From the NCBI GenBank assembly GCA_030653035.1, contig JAUSAB010000096.1, positions 1 through 64,000 of the forward strand: DNA of 64,000 nucleotides, read 5' to 3'. The stretch is from Desulfocapsaceae bacterium (GTDB taxonomy: Bacteria; Desulfobacterota; Desulfobulbia; Desulfobulbales; Desulfocapsaceae). Below, piece after piece: positions 38,039 to 45,988 of this stretch. How positions within the stretch are numbered: position 1 is the stretch's first letter; each line of letters starts with the position of its first letter. The notes under the pieces are model-generated. The model ran no database searches. It was not told the origin of the DNA and saw nothing but the letters and a program-made list of their open reading frames with translations. The translations under genes and the position numbers were made by a program.

Positions 38039-38130
38039 GGTAGGATGGGCAAAGGCCGACAGGCCGTGCCCATCAATTCTTGGGGGTGGATACAGACATG
38101 ATGGGCACGCTCCGCTTTGCCCATCCTACC
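38039..38130. repeat. GTAGGATGGGC palindrome
   Basis: GGTAGGATGGGCAAAG and CTTTGCCCATCCTACC form a long imperfect hairpin with inner GTGCCCATCA and TGATGGGCAC arms. It lies between cbiK and the permease gene. It is a known type of widely dispersed bacterial palindrome. Confidence 0.75.
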
Positions 38131-38171
38131 GCCTTCAGTCTATCCACCTTCAGTCTCAATAAAAAACACAC

Positions 38172-39203
38172 ATGTCACCAAAACCACCTCTCATACTGAT
38201 AGCCCTGGCCCTGTTTCTGGCCATGGCCATTATCCTGGCCACGGGCATGGGCTTTCTCGTCATAACCCCAGGGGAGGTGATCCGGGTTTTGTGGGCCAAG
38301 GCTTGTGGGGCAGGGCTTGTGGCAGATCTTAATCCCACCTTTCCCTTTGTCATCATGGAGGTGCGGTTGCCGCGCATCCTGGCGGCGGCCATTGTCGGTG
38401 GCGGGTTGGCGGTGGCCGGGGCGGTGTTTCAGGCCATTCTGCTCAATCCTCTGGCCGATCCCTATACCCTGGGGGTCTCGTCGGGCGCGGCCTTTGGCGC
38501 CTCACTGGCCCTGGTGTTGGGGATCTCGGGAATCACCGTTCCCATTTTTGTCTCCGTGCCGCTCTTTTCCTTCCTCGGCGCCATGGCAACGCTAGGTGCC
38601 GTCTTTGCCCTGGCTGCCCCGGACGGCAGGCTCTCCTCCAACACCCTGATCCTCGCCGGGGTGATTGTGGCGGCCATCCTCTCGGCCGGAATCGGCTTCA
38701 TCAAGTACCTGGCCGATGAGCAGGTGGGGGTGATCATCTTCTGGCTGATGGGGAGCCTGGTGGGCAAGACCTGGCATGATGTGGCCCTGACTGCCGGCTT
38801 TGTCTTTCCTGGCCTGCTGGTGATGCTCTATTTCGCCCGCGATCTGAACATTATGTCCTTGGGCGGACGGATGGCGGATACCCTTGGCGTTGACAGCCGT
38901 CGGGTGAAGAAGATCCTGCTGCTCTGCGCCTCACTGATCACCGCTATCTGTGTCTCGATATCCGGGATTATCGGCTTTGTGGGGCTGATTGTCCCCCATC
39001 TCCTGCGCATGGTCCTTGGGCCCGATAACCGTCTGCTGATTCCGGCCTGTTTCTTCGGTGGGGCCATCCTCCTGCTCACGGCAGACACTATTACCAGGGC
39101 CTGGCTGCCGACGGAGCTGCCGATCGGGGTGCTGACCTCGCTCATTGGCGGCCCGTTTTTCTGCTATATCTTCCGTAAGAAACAGTTGGGGCAGCGAGCA
39201 TGA
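38172..39203 (+). CDS. BtuC/FecD-family ABC permease
   Basis: A 343-residue permease with about ten helices, family motifs VEVRLPRILAA, GVSSGAAFGA, and the late GLIVPHLLRM coupling segment. BtuC-type permeases import cobalamin, haem or siderophore. The neighbours (cbiK, BtuF-like protein, precorrin methyltransferase) favour a cobalamin, corrin precursor or cobalt-complex cargo. The gene overlaps the ATPase gene by four bases. Confidence 0.88.
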   Translation: MSPKPPLILIALALFLAMAIILATGMGFLVITPGEVIRVLWAKACGAGLVADLNPTFPFVIMEVRLPRILAAAIVGGGLAVAGAVFQAILLNPLADPYTLGVSSGAAFGASLALVLGISGITVPIFVSVPLFSFLGAMATLGAVFALAAPDGRLSSNTLILAGVIVAAILSAGIGFIKYLADEQVGVIIFWLMGSLVGKTWHDVALTAGFVFPGLLVMLYFARDLNIMSLGGRMADTLGVDSRRVKKILLLCASLITAICVSISGIIGFVGLIVPHLLRMVLGPDNRLLIPACFFGGAILLLTADTITRAWLPTELPIGVLTSLIGGPFFCYIFRKKQLGQRA

Positions 39204-40000
39204 ATACAAACACTCTTGCCGCCCCGCTCTTTGTTATCACCAAGGGTTGTTTTGCCTACCGGACAGATAACGTCCTCCAGGATATCGATCTGAGTCTGGC
39301 CCCTGGCCGGTTTTACGGGCTTATTGGTCCCAACGGCAGCGGCAAGTCCACCCTCCTTGATCTGCTGACGGCAACGCGCTCCTTGCAGGGCGGCCAGATT
39401 GCATTTCAGGGAAGGCCCCTTGCCAACTATGCCAAAAAGGAGTTGGCCGTAAAGATTGCCCTGGTCCCGCAGCAATTCGCCATGGGTTTTGATTTTACCG
39501 TGGCCGAACTGGTGCTGATGGGGCGCTATCCGCATATCCCCAGATTCAGTAATCCTACGGTTCGAGATCTGCGTCTGGTTGATGAGGCCATGGCCGTCAT
39601 GCAGATTGACGGGCTGCGTCATCGTCTGATATCCGATCTTTCCGGTGGTGAGAAACAGCGGGTGGTGGTGGCGCGGGCCCTGGCCCAGGATACCGAGGTG
39701 CTGGTGCTCGATGAGGCCACCGCCAACCTAGATATCCATCATACCATTGAGATCATGCATGTTATCCGTAAGCTGGTTCGTGATCAGGGCCGGACGGTCA
39801 TTGCCGCCATCCATGATCTGAATCTGGCCGCGGCCTTCTGTGATCAGGTGATTGTCCTGAAAGAAGGAAGCATCTTCACTGCCGGGCCGGTGGCTGAGGT
39901 TTTGACCTCACATTTGATTGCTGAAGTCTTTCAGGTAGAGGCCGAGGTCCAGGCCGCAACCCCTGATCATCCCCCCCAAATCCATTTCACCTTGAACTGA
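39200..40000 (+). CDS. ABC ATPase, BtuD/FecE type
   Basis: A 266-residue ATP-binding subunit with Walker A GPNGSGKST, Q-loop region VPQQF, signature LSGGEKQRV and Walker B VLVLDEAT. The H-loop is AAIHDLNL. It is a BtuD-like subunit that drives the adjacent permease. A 197-base gap containing a hairpin repeat separates it from the solute-binding protein gene. Confidence 0.93.
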   Translation: MNTNTLAAPLFVITKGCFAYRTDNVLQDIDLSLAPGRFYGLIGPNGSGKSTLLDLLTATRSLQGGQIAFQGRPLANYAKKELAVKIALVPQQFAMGFDFTVAELVLMGRYPHIPRFSNPTVRDLRLVDEAMAVMQIDGLRHRLISDLSGGEKQRVVVARALAQDTEVLVLDEATANLDIHHTIEIMHVIRKLVRDQGRTVIAAIHDLNLAAAFCDQVIVLKEGSIFTAGPVAEVLTSHLIAEVFQVEAEVQAATPDHPPQIHFTLN

Positions 40001-40043
40001 TATGAATATTGAACTTTTTGCAGGTAGGCGAGGTTGTAAGACT

Positions 40044-40128
40044 TTATTAGTGCCTTACAGATTGTTTTCTTGTTTTTTTTACAAGAAAACAATCTGCGAA
40101 AGGCACTTATCCTGTTTACCGGGGCTAA
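40044..40128. repeat. Palindromic intergenic element, copy 2
   Basis: TAGTGCCTTACAGATTGTTTTC and GAAAACAATCTGCGAAAGGCACT form a hairpin, then CTTATCC and TTTACCGGGG follow. It is a variant of the copies at 5131 and 41092, but the stem interior differs and the complement keeps pairing. Immediately beyond it is a second GC-rich run (CTCCCCACTGGTGGGGGAGGG). Confidence 0.85.
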
Positions 40129-40196
40129 TACCCAAAAGTTCCCTCCCCACTGGTGGGGGAGGGTCAGGGTGGGGGGGAGGTCGCGATGAAATCAGC

Positions 40197-41096
40197 ATGT
40201 GGTCTCGCTTGCTGTTTGCTATTCTGATCGCAGTGGGCGGATACCATTCGGCATCTGCCGCCACCCTTGTGGATCAGGACGGAAGTACGGTTTTGTATAG
40301 TGCTTCCGTCAAGCGAATCATCTCCCTCTATCCGGCCCATACCGAGAACCTGCTGGCGCTGGGTCTGGATCAGGAACTGATCGGTATTGCTACTGGTGAT
40401 GAGGCACCCGCTCTCGTTGGCAGGCCGCAATTTTCCGCCAATGATACCCCGGAAAAATTCATTGCCGCCAAGCCGGATCTTATCCTGATCCGGCCAATGA
40501 TCAGCCAGGCCCATCCTCAACTGGTAAGCCAGTTGAAAGAGGCGGGGATTGCCATCGTTTCCCTGCAGCCAACCACGATTGACGAGATGTTCACCTACTG
40601 GCAGGCCCTGGGCGAGCTTACCGGCAGGGCGAGCGAGGCCGCGGCCATGATCCGGAAATTCAAGAGCGATCTTGCGGCCCTCCAACAGGACCGCGACAAG
40701 GTGCCGGTGGAGAAGCGGCCCAAGGTCTATTTTGAGTCGATCCATGCCAAGATGAAGACCTTTGCCCCCTCATCCATTGCGGTTTTTGTTCTGGAAAGTG
40801 CGGGCGGGGTCAATGTCGCAGGCGATGCCAAGGCCAGGAATTCCACCAATATTGCCGCCTACGACAAGGAACGTATTCTGGCCCATGCGGCCGAGATTGA
40901 TATCTATCTTGCCCAGCAGGGGCAGATGAATCAAGTGACCAGGGAAATGATCGAAGGTGAGCCCGGATTTCAGGCCATCAAGGCGATTCAGAACGGGAAG
41001 ATCTTTCTCATCGATGAAGAGCTGGTCGCACGTCCGACCGTACGCCTGCTTGAGGGGATCAGGCAGGTGCGCCAGATGCTCTACCCGGAAAATTAG
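40197..41096 (+). CDS. BtuF-like ABC solute-binding protein
   Basis: A 299-residue protein with a signal peptide (LLFAILIAVGGYHSASA) and the bilobed periplasmic-binding fold: RIISLYPAHTENLLALGL, KPDLILI and LLEGIRQV. BtuF and FepB belong to this fold; the cargo is probably a corrinoid or metal complex. ATG 40197 follows a poor ribosome site; the longer frame from 40002 crosses the repeat and is not credible. Its stop TAG is part of the downstream hairpin. Confidence 0.88.
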   Translation: MWSRLLFAILIAVGGYHSASAATLVDQDGSTVLYSASVKRIISLYPAHTENLLALGLDQELIGIATGDEAPALVGRPQFSANDTPEKFIAAKPDLILIRPMISQAHPQLVSQLKEAGIAIVSLQPTTIDEMFTYWQALGELTGRASEAAAMIRKFKSDLAALQQDRDKVPVEKRPKVYFESIHAKMKTFAPSSIAVFVLESAGGVNVAGDAKARNSTNIAAYDKERILAHAAEIDIYLAQQGQMNQVTREMIEGEPGFQAIKAIQNGKIFLIDEELVARPTVRLLEGIRQVRQMLYPEN

Positions 41097-41182
41097 TACC
41101 TTACAGGATATTTTCTTGTTTTTTGGTAAGAAAATATCCTGTCACAAGGTACTTATCCCGGCTGTTTTCCCGTTTACCGGGG
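41092..41182. repeat. Palindromic intergenic element, copy 3 (bipartite)
   Basis: Nearly identical to the copy at 5131-5222, including the small CCCGG/CCGGGG second stem. It carries the btuF stop TAG (41094-41096) at its left tip. A further short dyad, CCCCCCTAATTTAGGGGGG, lies just after it near 41194. Confidence 0.92.
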
Positions 41183-41340
41183 GAATAAAGTTTCCCCCCT
41201 AATTTAGGGGGGATTAAGGGGGGTTAAAGGGTGCCGGATACAACGGTGAAACAATGTGACAAAGGAAAATCAGTCGGTCTGGGTTGTGACTTATAAAGTA
41301 ATTCGCTGTTTTTATTAAAATTTTATCATCTAATCCTGTC

Positions 41341-42072
41341 ATGCAAGCAACACTCTATATTATCGGTATCGGCCCTGGTGATCCAGACCTCCTGACCATC
41401 AAGGCCCTCAATGTCCTGCGCCACTGTCCGGTGATTGCCACCCCCAAGGCCTCACAGCATGGCCATTCCACCGCGCTTTCCATCGCCCGCCAGGCGCTGC
41501 CAATGGGTGAGATGGACAAAAAAGTGGTTATGGAGCTCCATTTCCCCATGAAGAAGATCCATCTGGGCCAGGAGCCTGACCCGGAGGTGCTCCAGGCGTG
41601 GCAGGATGCCGCCGGCAGGATCTTTGACATTCTCAGCCAGGGCCGGGATGTGGCCTTTCCCACTCTCGGCGATCCCGCCATCTATTCCACCGGCTACTAT
41701 CTGTACGCGACCATTATGGAGTTGCACCCGGAGGTCAGGGTGCAGTTTGTGCCGGGGATCTCGGCCATGAGCTCCTGCTCCGCCACTACCCACACCCCCA
41801 TCTGTCTTGGTGATGATATGCTGGCGGTCATCCCCGCCACCTTCAGCGACAGCCGACTCCGGCAGATCCTCGAAAACTTTGACACCATCGTTCTGATGAA
41901 GGTACACCGGGTCATGGATAACCTGATCGGCCTACTGAGCGAGTTGAACCTTCTCGATAAGGCCACACTGGTCGAACGGGTGGGCATGGCCGATGAACGG
42001 GTCCTTGGTGATCTCTCCGCCATCGATGGACAGGTGCATTATTTCTCCACCATCATTGTCAGGAAAAAGTAG
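41341..42072 (+). CDS. cbiL: Precorrin-2/cobalt-factor II C20-methyltransferase
   Basis: A 243-residue SAM-dependent methyltransferase of the tetrapyrrole family. Motifs GIGPGDPDLLT, FPTLGDPAIYSTGYY and VPGISAMS are typical of the CobI/CbiL C20 methylases. It methylates cobalt-precorrin-2 to cobalt-precorrin-3. Together with CbiK this gives two steps of the anaerobic cobalamin route; the other genes are outside the window. A 244-base gap separates it from btuF. Confidence 0.93.
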   Translation: MQATLYIIGIGPGDPDLLTIKALNVLRHCPVIATPKASQHGHSTALSIARQALPMGEMDKKVVMELHFPMKKIHLGQEPDPEVLQAWQDAAGRIFDILSQGRDVAFPTLGDPAIYSTGYYLYATIMELHPEVRVQFVPGISAMSSCSATTHTPICLGDDMLAVIPATFSDSRLRQILENFDTIVLMKVHRVMDNLIGLLSELNLLDKATLVERVGMADERVLGDLSAIDGQVHYFSTIIVRKK

Positions 42073-42285
42073 GAAGCCGCAGGTGAGCTTGTGGAACACA
42101 ATGACTCGTGATAGAATCATAATGGTGCTATCGGGGATGATTGAAAATAAATTGTAGAAATCGAGAGTTGATCTGAAAAAAATCAGGATGCAATTTCAAC
42201 AAAGACTGACAGTCAGTGGTTTGTTGCGGAGATAATTAGGAAGTATTGACTTTCTGCCTATCGATAAGGCGGACCGTAAGCGATC

Positions 42286-42443
42286 CGTCTTATCGTTGCC
42301 GGATGCTTCGCCATTAGCCTTGGAAGGCTCCGCTTACGCTCCATCTATCCAGGCCAATGAAGCCGACTGCGATTCTCAGTTTTGGCGTGAGCAAGCTCCC
42401 ACCAAAACCTGCGAGTCTCGCGGCTCATCCGGCGACGTTAACC
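42286..42443 (+). other. Probable long attC-like site before the first cassette gene
   Basis: GTTGCCGGATGCTTCGCC near 42294 pairs imperfectly with GGCTCATCCGGCGACGTTAACC ending at 42443. The right core is GTTAACC (42437-42443) and the next start codon follows 15 bases later. The long insert makes it less typical, and parts could be REP-like. Confidence 0.45.
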
Positions 42444-42457
42444 TTCAAGGAAGCTAT

Positions 42458-43165
42458 ATGGTAATTTTTTCCACTCCCTTTTACGTTAAGCAACCTGACG
42501 AAAACAATGATGTTCTTGTGTTTGGGAAATCACCCGAACAACGGAATGAGGACTCAGTTAACGGGATTTCTCGATTCGGTGGGCTTTGGCGCGCGCCAAG
42601 TTATTTCAATTCATACCTTCGATCTGCAAGAATCCTTATAGACCATGGAGTTAAAACAAATTCCCTAGATGACATTGGGCTACCGATTTTCTACATGCAA
42701 AGACACGCAACAGAGCTACTGATCAAGCGACTTCTATCTTGGTTGTATGAAATTGCCGAATTCCGAACTGAACTCGGCCAAAACTGTCAGGATATACCTT
42801 CAAACCAGCAGAAGAAAAACTTTAAAAAGTCACACGATTTATCTCAGCTATTTAAAGACCTTTCCAAAGTAAGTGAACACCTTGGCTTGGCTAAACCGCC
42901 AAGTGAACTTGGCGAGTGGGTAATGGAGCTTGCCAAGTATGAGAAGACGGAAACCTGGGCCAGATATAATCAATCTGAAACTAGGGACCATATGGTGATC
43001 CGTCACGTTCAAGATGAAATCGCTCTCCCACTTGTTGACCTTCAACGACGTTTTGAACAGGTGATTCTCAATATTGAGCATCGGTTATATGGTGAAGAGA
43101 CATATGAAAATGAACTCTATGACGAGTGGCTCTGCGTCGCTCGTTCTTTAGGAAAAGCCGGCTAA
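42458..43165 (+). CDS. HEPN-like cassette protein
   Basis: A 235-residue soluble helical protein. Its arrangement, HATELLIKRLLSWLYEIAEF, then KSHDLSQLFKDL and ARYNQSETRDHMVIRH, resembles HEPN four-helix domains, and an R-x6-H pair occurs at the end, near the HEPN RNase motif. This is inference. ATG 42458 is 15 bases past a cassette core, and its stop TAA lies inside the left end of the next attC. HEPN proteins often act in toxin-antitoxin or phage-defence systems. Confidence 0.65.
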   Translation: MVIFSTPFYVKQPDENNDVLVFGKSPEQRNEDSVNGISRFGGLWRAPSYFNSYLRSARILIDHGVKTNSLDDIGLPIFYMQRHATELLIKRLLSWLYEIAEFRTELGQNCQDIPSNQQKKNFKKSHDLSQLFKDLSKVSEHLGLAKPPSELGEWVMELAKYEKTETWARYNQSETRDHMVIRHVQDEIALPLVDLQRRFEQVILNIEHRLYGEETYENELYDEWLCVARSLGKAG

Positions 43166-43249
43166 CAAGGTTTTTAAACCTGACCGCCGGGCAGCCGCGT
43201 TCTTCGAATCTAGTTCATTGGCGGCGGCAGGTTAAAAACAACGTTAACT
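43159..43249 (+). other. attC recombination site
   Basis: Left GGCTAACAAGGTTTTTAAACC and right GGTTAAAAACAACGTTAACT pair with the matching core letters TAAC/GTTA, and an inner CCGCCG/CGGCGG stem. Length is 91 bases. The next ORF starts 28 bases later, which is typical cassette spacing. Confidence 0.88.
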
Positions 43250-43276
43250 ATAATAAATCGAATAAACTTAGAAAAT

Positions 43277-43966
43277 ATGGAACTTAATGCATTACAGGTA
43301 TATGAGATTTTGAAAGGGCGCGGTGTGGAATTTCTACACCATGCCAATTCTGTTCAGACAACTTGTTCTTTTCTTCGATCTGGTCGCCTTATGTCTCGCG
43401 GTTCAATTATTTCAAGTGGATTAGGACAAACCCCTCAATATTCAGACGAAATAGATAAAAAATATGGAATTTGGTTCGATGTGTTTACTGACACGGTAGA
43501 TATACATCATAGAGCAAGTAGACGTAATATTTATGGCCCAGTACTATTAAAAATCAAATTAGAAATTCTGCAAGTTCCATATATGCCACCACTTTGGATA
43601 TCAAAAAAAAATCCAACAAAATGGGTTGATGGAGAACCTTTAGCAAATCGCTGGTGCTCATCGATTGAAGAACTCAAAAACCAGTTTATAAAAGGTGAGT
43701 TTGACCAAATGATTGTATTTCGTCATATCGGTGGGTCACTTCCAATAAAAGAATATGTATCAGATATTATTTTAGATGAACCTAATCAAGAATACTATGG
43801 ATTAAAATTCTATGATCTAGCTGCAGGGGCCTTATTTTCATCAGCTGGTGGATCTGGAATGCAGATTACAATACACAAAAGAGTATGTAATTACGGTTGT
43901 AAGTGCCAAATTGAATATTCATCTAATCCAGAAGCAGTTATTAAATATTATTTTCCATATACATAG
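43277..43966 (+). CDS. Unknown AT-rich cassette protein
   Basis: A 229-residue protein, strikingly AT-rich in codon use compared with the flanking operons, as expected for a captured cassette. It starts EILKGRGVEFLHHANSVQTTC, a stretch with a weak resemblance to the His-Asn start of DUF4433/DarT-like ADP-ribosyltransferases, but no full domain can be assigned. ATG 43277 has a weak upstream ribosome site. A partial attC follows the stop. Confidence 0.6.
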   Translation: MELNALQVYEILKGRGVEFLHHANSVQTTCSFLRSGRLMSRGSIISSGLGQTPQYSDEIDKKYGIWFDVFTDTVDIHHRASRRNIYGPVLLKIKLEILQVPYMPPLWISKKNPTKWVDGEPLANRWCSSIEELKNQFIKGEFDQMIVFRHIGGSLPIKEYVSDIILDEPNQEYYGLKFYDLAAGALFSSAGGSGMQITIHKRVCNYGCKCQIEYSSNPEAVIKYYFPYT

Positions 43967-43977
43967 AATAAAAAAAA

Positions 43978-44040
43978 TAGTTAACCATGCACTGCAGCGG
44001 ACCCGGGAAACGTCGGCGGCGTTACCGGCAAGTTCATTGA
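43978..44040 (+). other. Partial attC site
   Basis: TAGTTAACCATGCACTGCAGCGG followed by CGTCGGCGGCGTTACCGG resembles the left half and part of the right half of an attC. Beyond 44040 the sequence switches to RAYT-end repeats, so the site appears truncated. Confidence 0.5.
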
Positions 44041-44095
44041 GGAAATCGGGGGAAATCGGGGGACAGTATATGGGGGAAATCGGGGGACAGTATAT
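44041..44095 (+). repeat. 24-base tandem repeat at a transposon end
   Basis: The unit GGGGGAAATCGGGGGACAGTATAT occurs twice (44048-44071 and 44072-44095), with a partial third unit before. The GGGGACAGTAT end is inverted as ATACTGTCCCC after the RAYT gene at 45899-45909. Confidence 0.8.
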
Positions 44096-44207
44096 ACATC
44101 TTTACATCCACACACCCTCATGATATCCTTTGCACATGGCAAGAATAGCACACGCTATATGTCCAGGCAGTCCCCATCATATCACCCAGAGGGGGAATCG
44201 ACGCCAA
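44096..44207 (+). repeat. Truncated 5' copy of the RAYT transposase
   Basis: About 110 bases nearly identical to 45195-45304, including the ATGGCAAGAATAGCAC start. The sequence diverges abruptly after GACGCCA. The rest of the gene is missing, so only the 5' end was duplicated or retained. Confidence 0.85.
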
Positions 44208-44284
44208 GACTACAATGCCGACTTTCCAAGTAAGCGACCGAACCCGTTACCAGTAACTTTAAATGAATATTCAAGGAGATTACC

Positions 44285-45112
44285 ATGAAAAAGATCACTC
44301 TCTTCGCCGGAACACTGCTGCTCATATTTGCCGCCCTGGCCGGGGCGCAGGAGCCGGACCCAAAAGGAAGCAAAGACCATCCGCTTCTGTCGCGTATCCC
44401 TGGGTATATGATTAGCGAACAAGCCAATATAGATTTCGACAGCTACACCTCTCCGTATTTGGAAAAGGAAAATGTTTGGGAAGGGAAGGAAACTAAAACC
44501 AATTACCACGCCCAGGAAGGAACAAAAGAGATGAGTTTTATCCAAATCGTGCGTAATTACGAGAATGCGATCAAAAAACTCAATGGCCAAATCCTCTATG
44601 CCGACACCCGAATCCTCAATGCAAAAATCGACAAGAACGGCGGTATAACCTATGTGAGCGTGGAGGTCTTCAATGAAGGCCGGGATTACACCTTGCTGAT
44701 TGTTGAGAATAAGGCCATGGAAGACGAGGTGGCCATTAACGAAGCGGCCTTAAACAAAGGGCTCTCGGAAAGCGGGAAGATCGCGATCTATGGGATCTTT
44801 TTCGACACCGGCAAGTCGGCCATCAAACCTGAATCAAAACCCACCATTGACGAGATTCTGAAGCTCCTCAACAAAAACAACACCTACAAATTGTATGTGG
44901 TCGGCCATACCGATAGCGATGGGACCGTGGAAGCAAACATGAAACTTTCCAGCGAACGCGCCGCCGCGATTGTCAAAGCCTTGACCGCCGCCGGTGTCCA
45001 GGCCACCCGCTTGAAATCGGCCGGGGTCGGCCCCTACAGCCCGGTAGAAACGAACCGAACCGAGGCAGGGAAGGCCAAAAATCGCCGGGTAGAGCTGGTG
45101 GAAATGCTGTAG
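44285..45112 (+). CDS. OmpA-family C-terminal domain protein
   Basis: A 275-residue exported protein with a signal peptide (LLLIFAALAGA). The C-terminal half has the OmpA-like peptidoglycan-binding motif: FFDTGKSAIKPES, VVGHTDSDGT and NRRVEL. The N-terminal half, about residues 25-150, is unassigned and may be a DUF4892-like domain. It lies between a truncated and an intact RAYT copy, and it could be older chromosomal cargo or a captured gene. AAGGAG precedes ATG 44285. Confidence 0.85.
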   Translation: MKKITLFAGTLLLIFAALAGAQEPDPKGSKDHPLLSRIPGYMISEQANIDFDSYTSPYLEKENVWEGKETKTNYHAQEGTKEMSFIQIVRNYENAIKKLNGQILYADTRILNAKIDKNGGITYVSVEVFNEGRDYTLLIVENKAMEDEVAINEAALNKGLSESGKIAIYGIFFDTGKSAIKPESKPTIDEILKLLNKNNTYKLYVVGHTDSDGTVEANMKLSSERAAAIVKALTAAGVQATRLKSAGVGPYSPVETNRTEAGKAKNRRVELVEML

Positions 45113-45194
45113 TCTGCCCCCCGGCCTTCCGAATTGCGGAGCCAGTGTCCAGTATCGAAGTGTCCCGGCTGGGGTCTGGGTCAAATCAAGGGAC

Positions 45195-45909
45195 ACATCT
45201 TTACAACCACACCCCTCATGATATCCTTTGCACATGGCAAGAATAGCACGCGTTATATGTCCAGGCATTCCCCATCATATCACCCAGAGGGGGAATCGAC
45301 GCCAGGCAACTTTTTTCTGCGATGACGACTACCTGGCGTATGTCGATTTGCTATCGGAGTGGTGCCGGAAATGTGGCGTGACCATTTGGGCCTGGTGTCT
45401 CATGCCCAACCATGTGCATCTGATTGCTGTTCCGCAGGCGGAAACCAGTTTTGCCCGTGCATTTGGCGAGGCCCATCGTCGCTATACCAGACGGATCAAT
45501 TTTCGGGAAAACTGGCGTGGCCATCTCTGGCAGGAACGATTTGCCTCATTTCCCATGGATGAACTCCATCTGCTTGCAGCCGTCCGCTATGTGGAGATGA
45601 ACCCTGTTGCCGCAGGATTGGTAGCCGACCCTGCAGATTACCTCTGGAGCAGCGCAAGCGCTCACCTCGACGGCACCGAAGATCGCCTTGCCAGTGCGTC
45701 ACCTCTGCAGGATATGATTTCCAACTGGAAAGAATTTTTGCGTTTATCGACCGGTGACGAATTGAAAATCCTGCAACAACACGAACGCACTGGCAGGCCT
45801 TTGGGAACTAGCTGTTTTATGGAGGAAATGGAGCAAAAAATTGGCAGAATTCTACGGCCACAACGACCTGGCCCCAAAAAGAAAAGCGACAGCTAGGCAT
45901 ACTGTCCCC
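45195..45909 (+). mobile_element. RAYT (IS200-like) element
   Basis: The transposase coding sequence plus about 40 bases on the left (AGGGACACATCTTTACA) and the short right end with ATACTGTCCCC. These are typical palindrome-linked RAYT ends. There are no long terminal inverted repeats, as expected for Y1 transposases. Confidence 0.7.
45234..45896 (+). CDS. REP-associated tyrosine transposase (RAYT)
   Basis: A 220-residue Y1/IS200-like single-strand transposase: HHITQRGNRRQ start, the metal-binding HxH in MPNHVHLIAVP, and the tail region SFARAFGEAHRRYTRRINF that should hold the catalytic Tyr. Such enzymes act on DNA hairpins such as REP elements. ATG 45234 is preferred to TTG 45228. The C-terminal part appears intact. 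Confidence 0.9.
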   Translation: MARIARVICPGIPHHITQRGNRRQATFFCDDDYLAYVDLLSEWCRKCGVTIWAWCLMPNHVHLIAVPQAETSFARAFGEAHRRYTRRINFRENWRGHLWQERFASFPMDELHLLAAVRYVEMNPVAAGLVADPADYLWSSASAHLDGTEDRLASASPLQDMISNWKEFLRLSTGDELKILQQHERTGRPLGTSCFMEEMEQKIGRILRPQRPGPKKKSDS

Positions 45910-45988
45910 TGAAAACACTCCTTCGAGGGGACTGCGTGCAAGCGTTGCTTGCCGGTTCACGTACCGATTTTCAATAGACAGGAGAAAT

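Noticed and set aside
40002-40196. Upstream extension of the BtuF-like gene
   Set aside because: It crosses a hairpin repeat and GC-rich runs; the signal peptide begins at ATG 40197.
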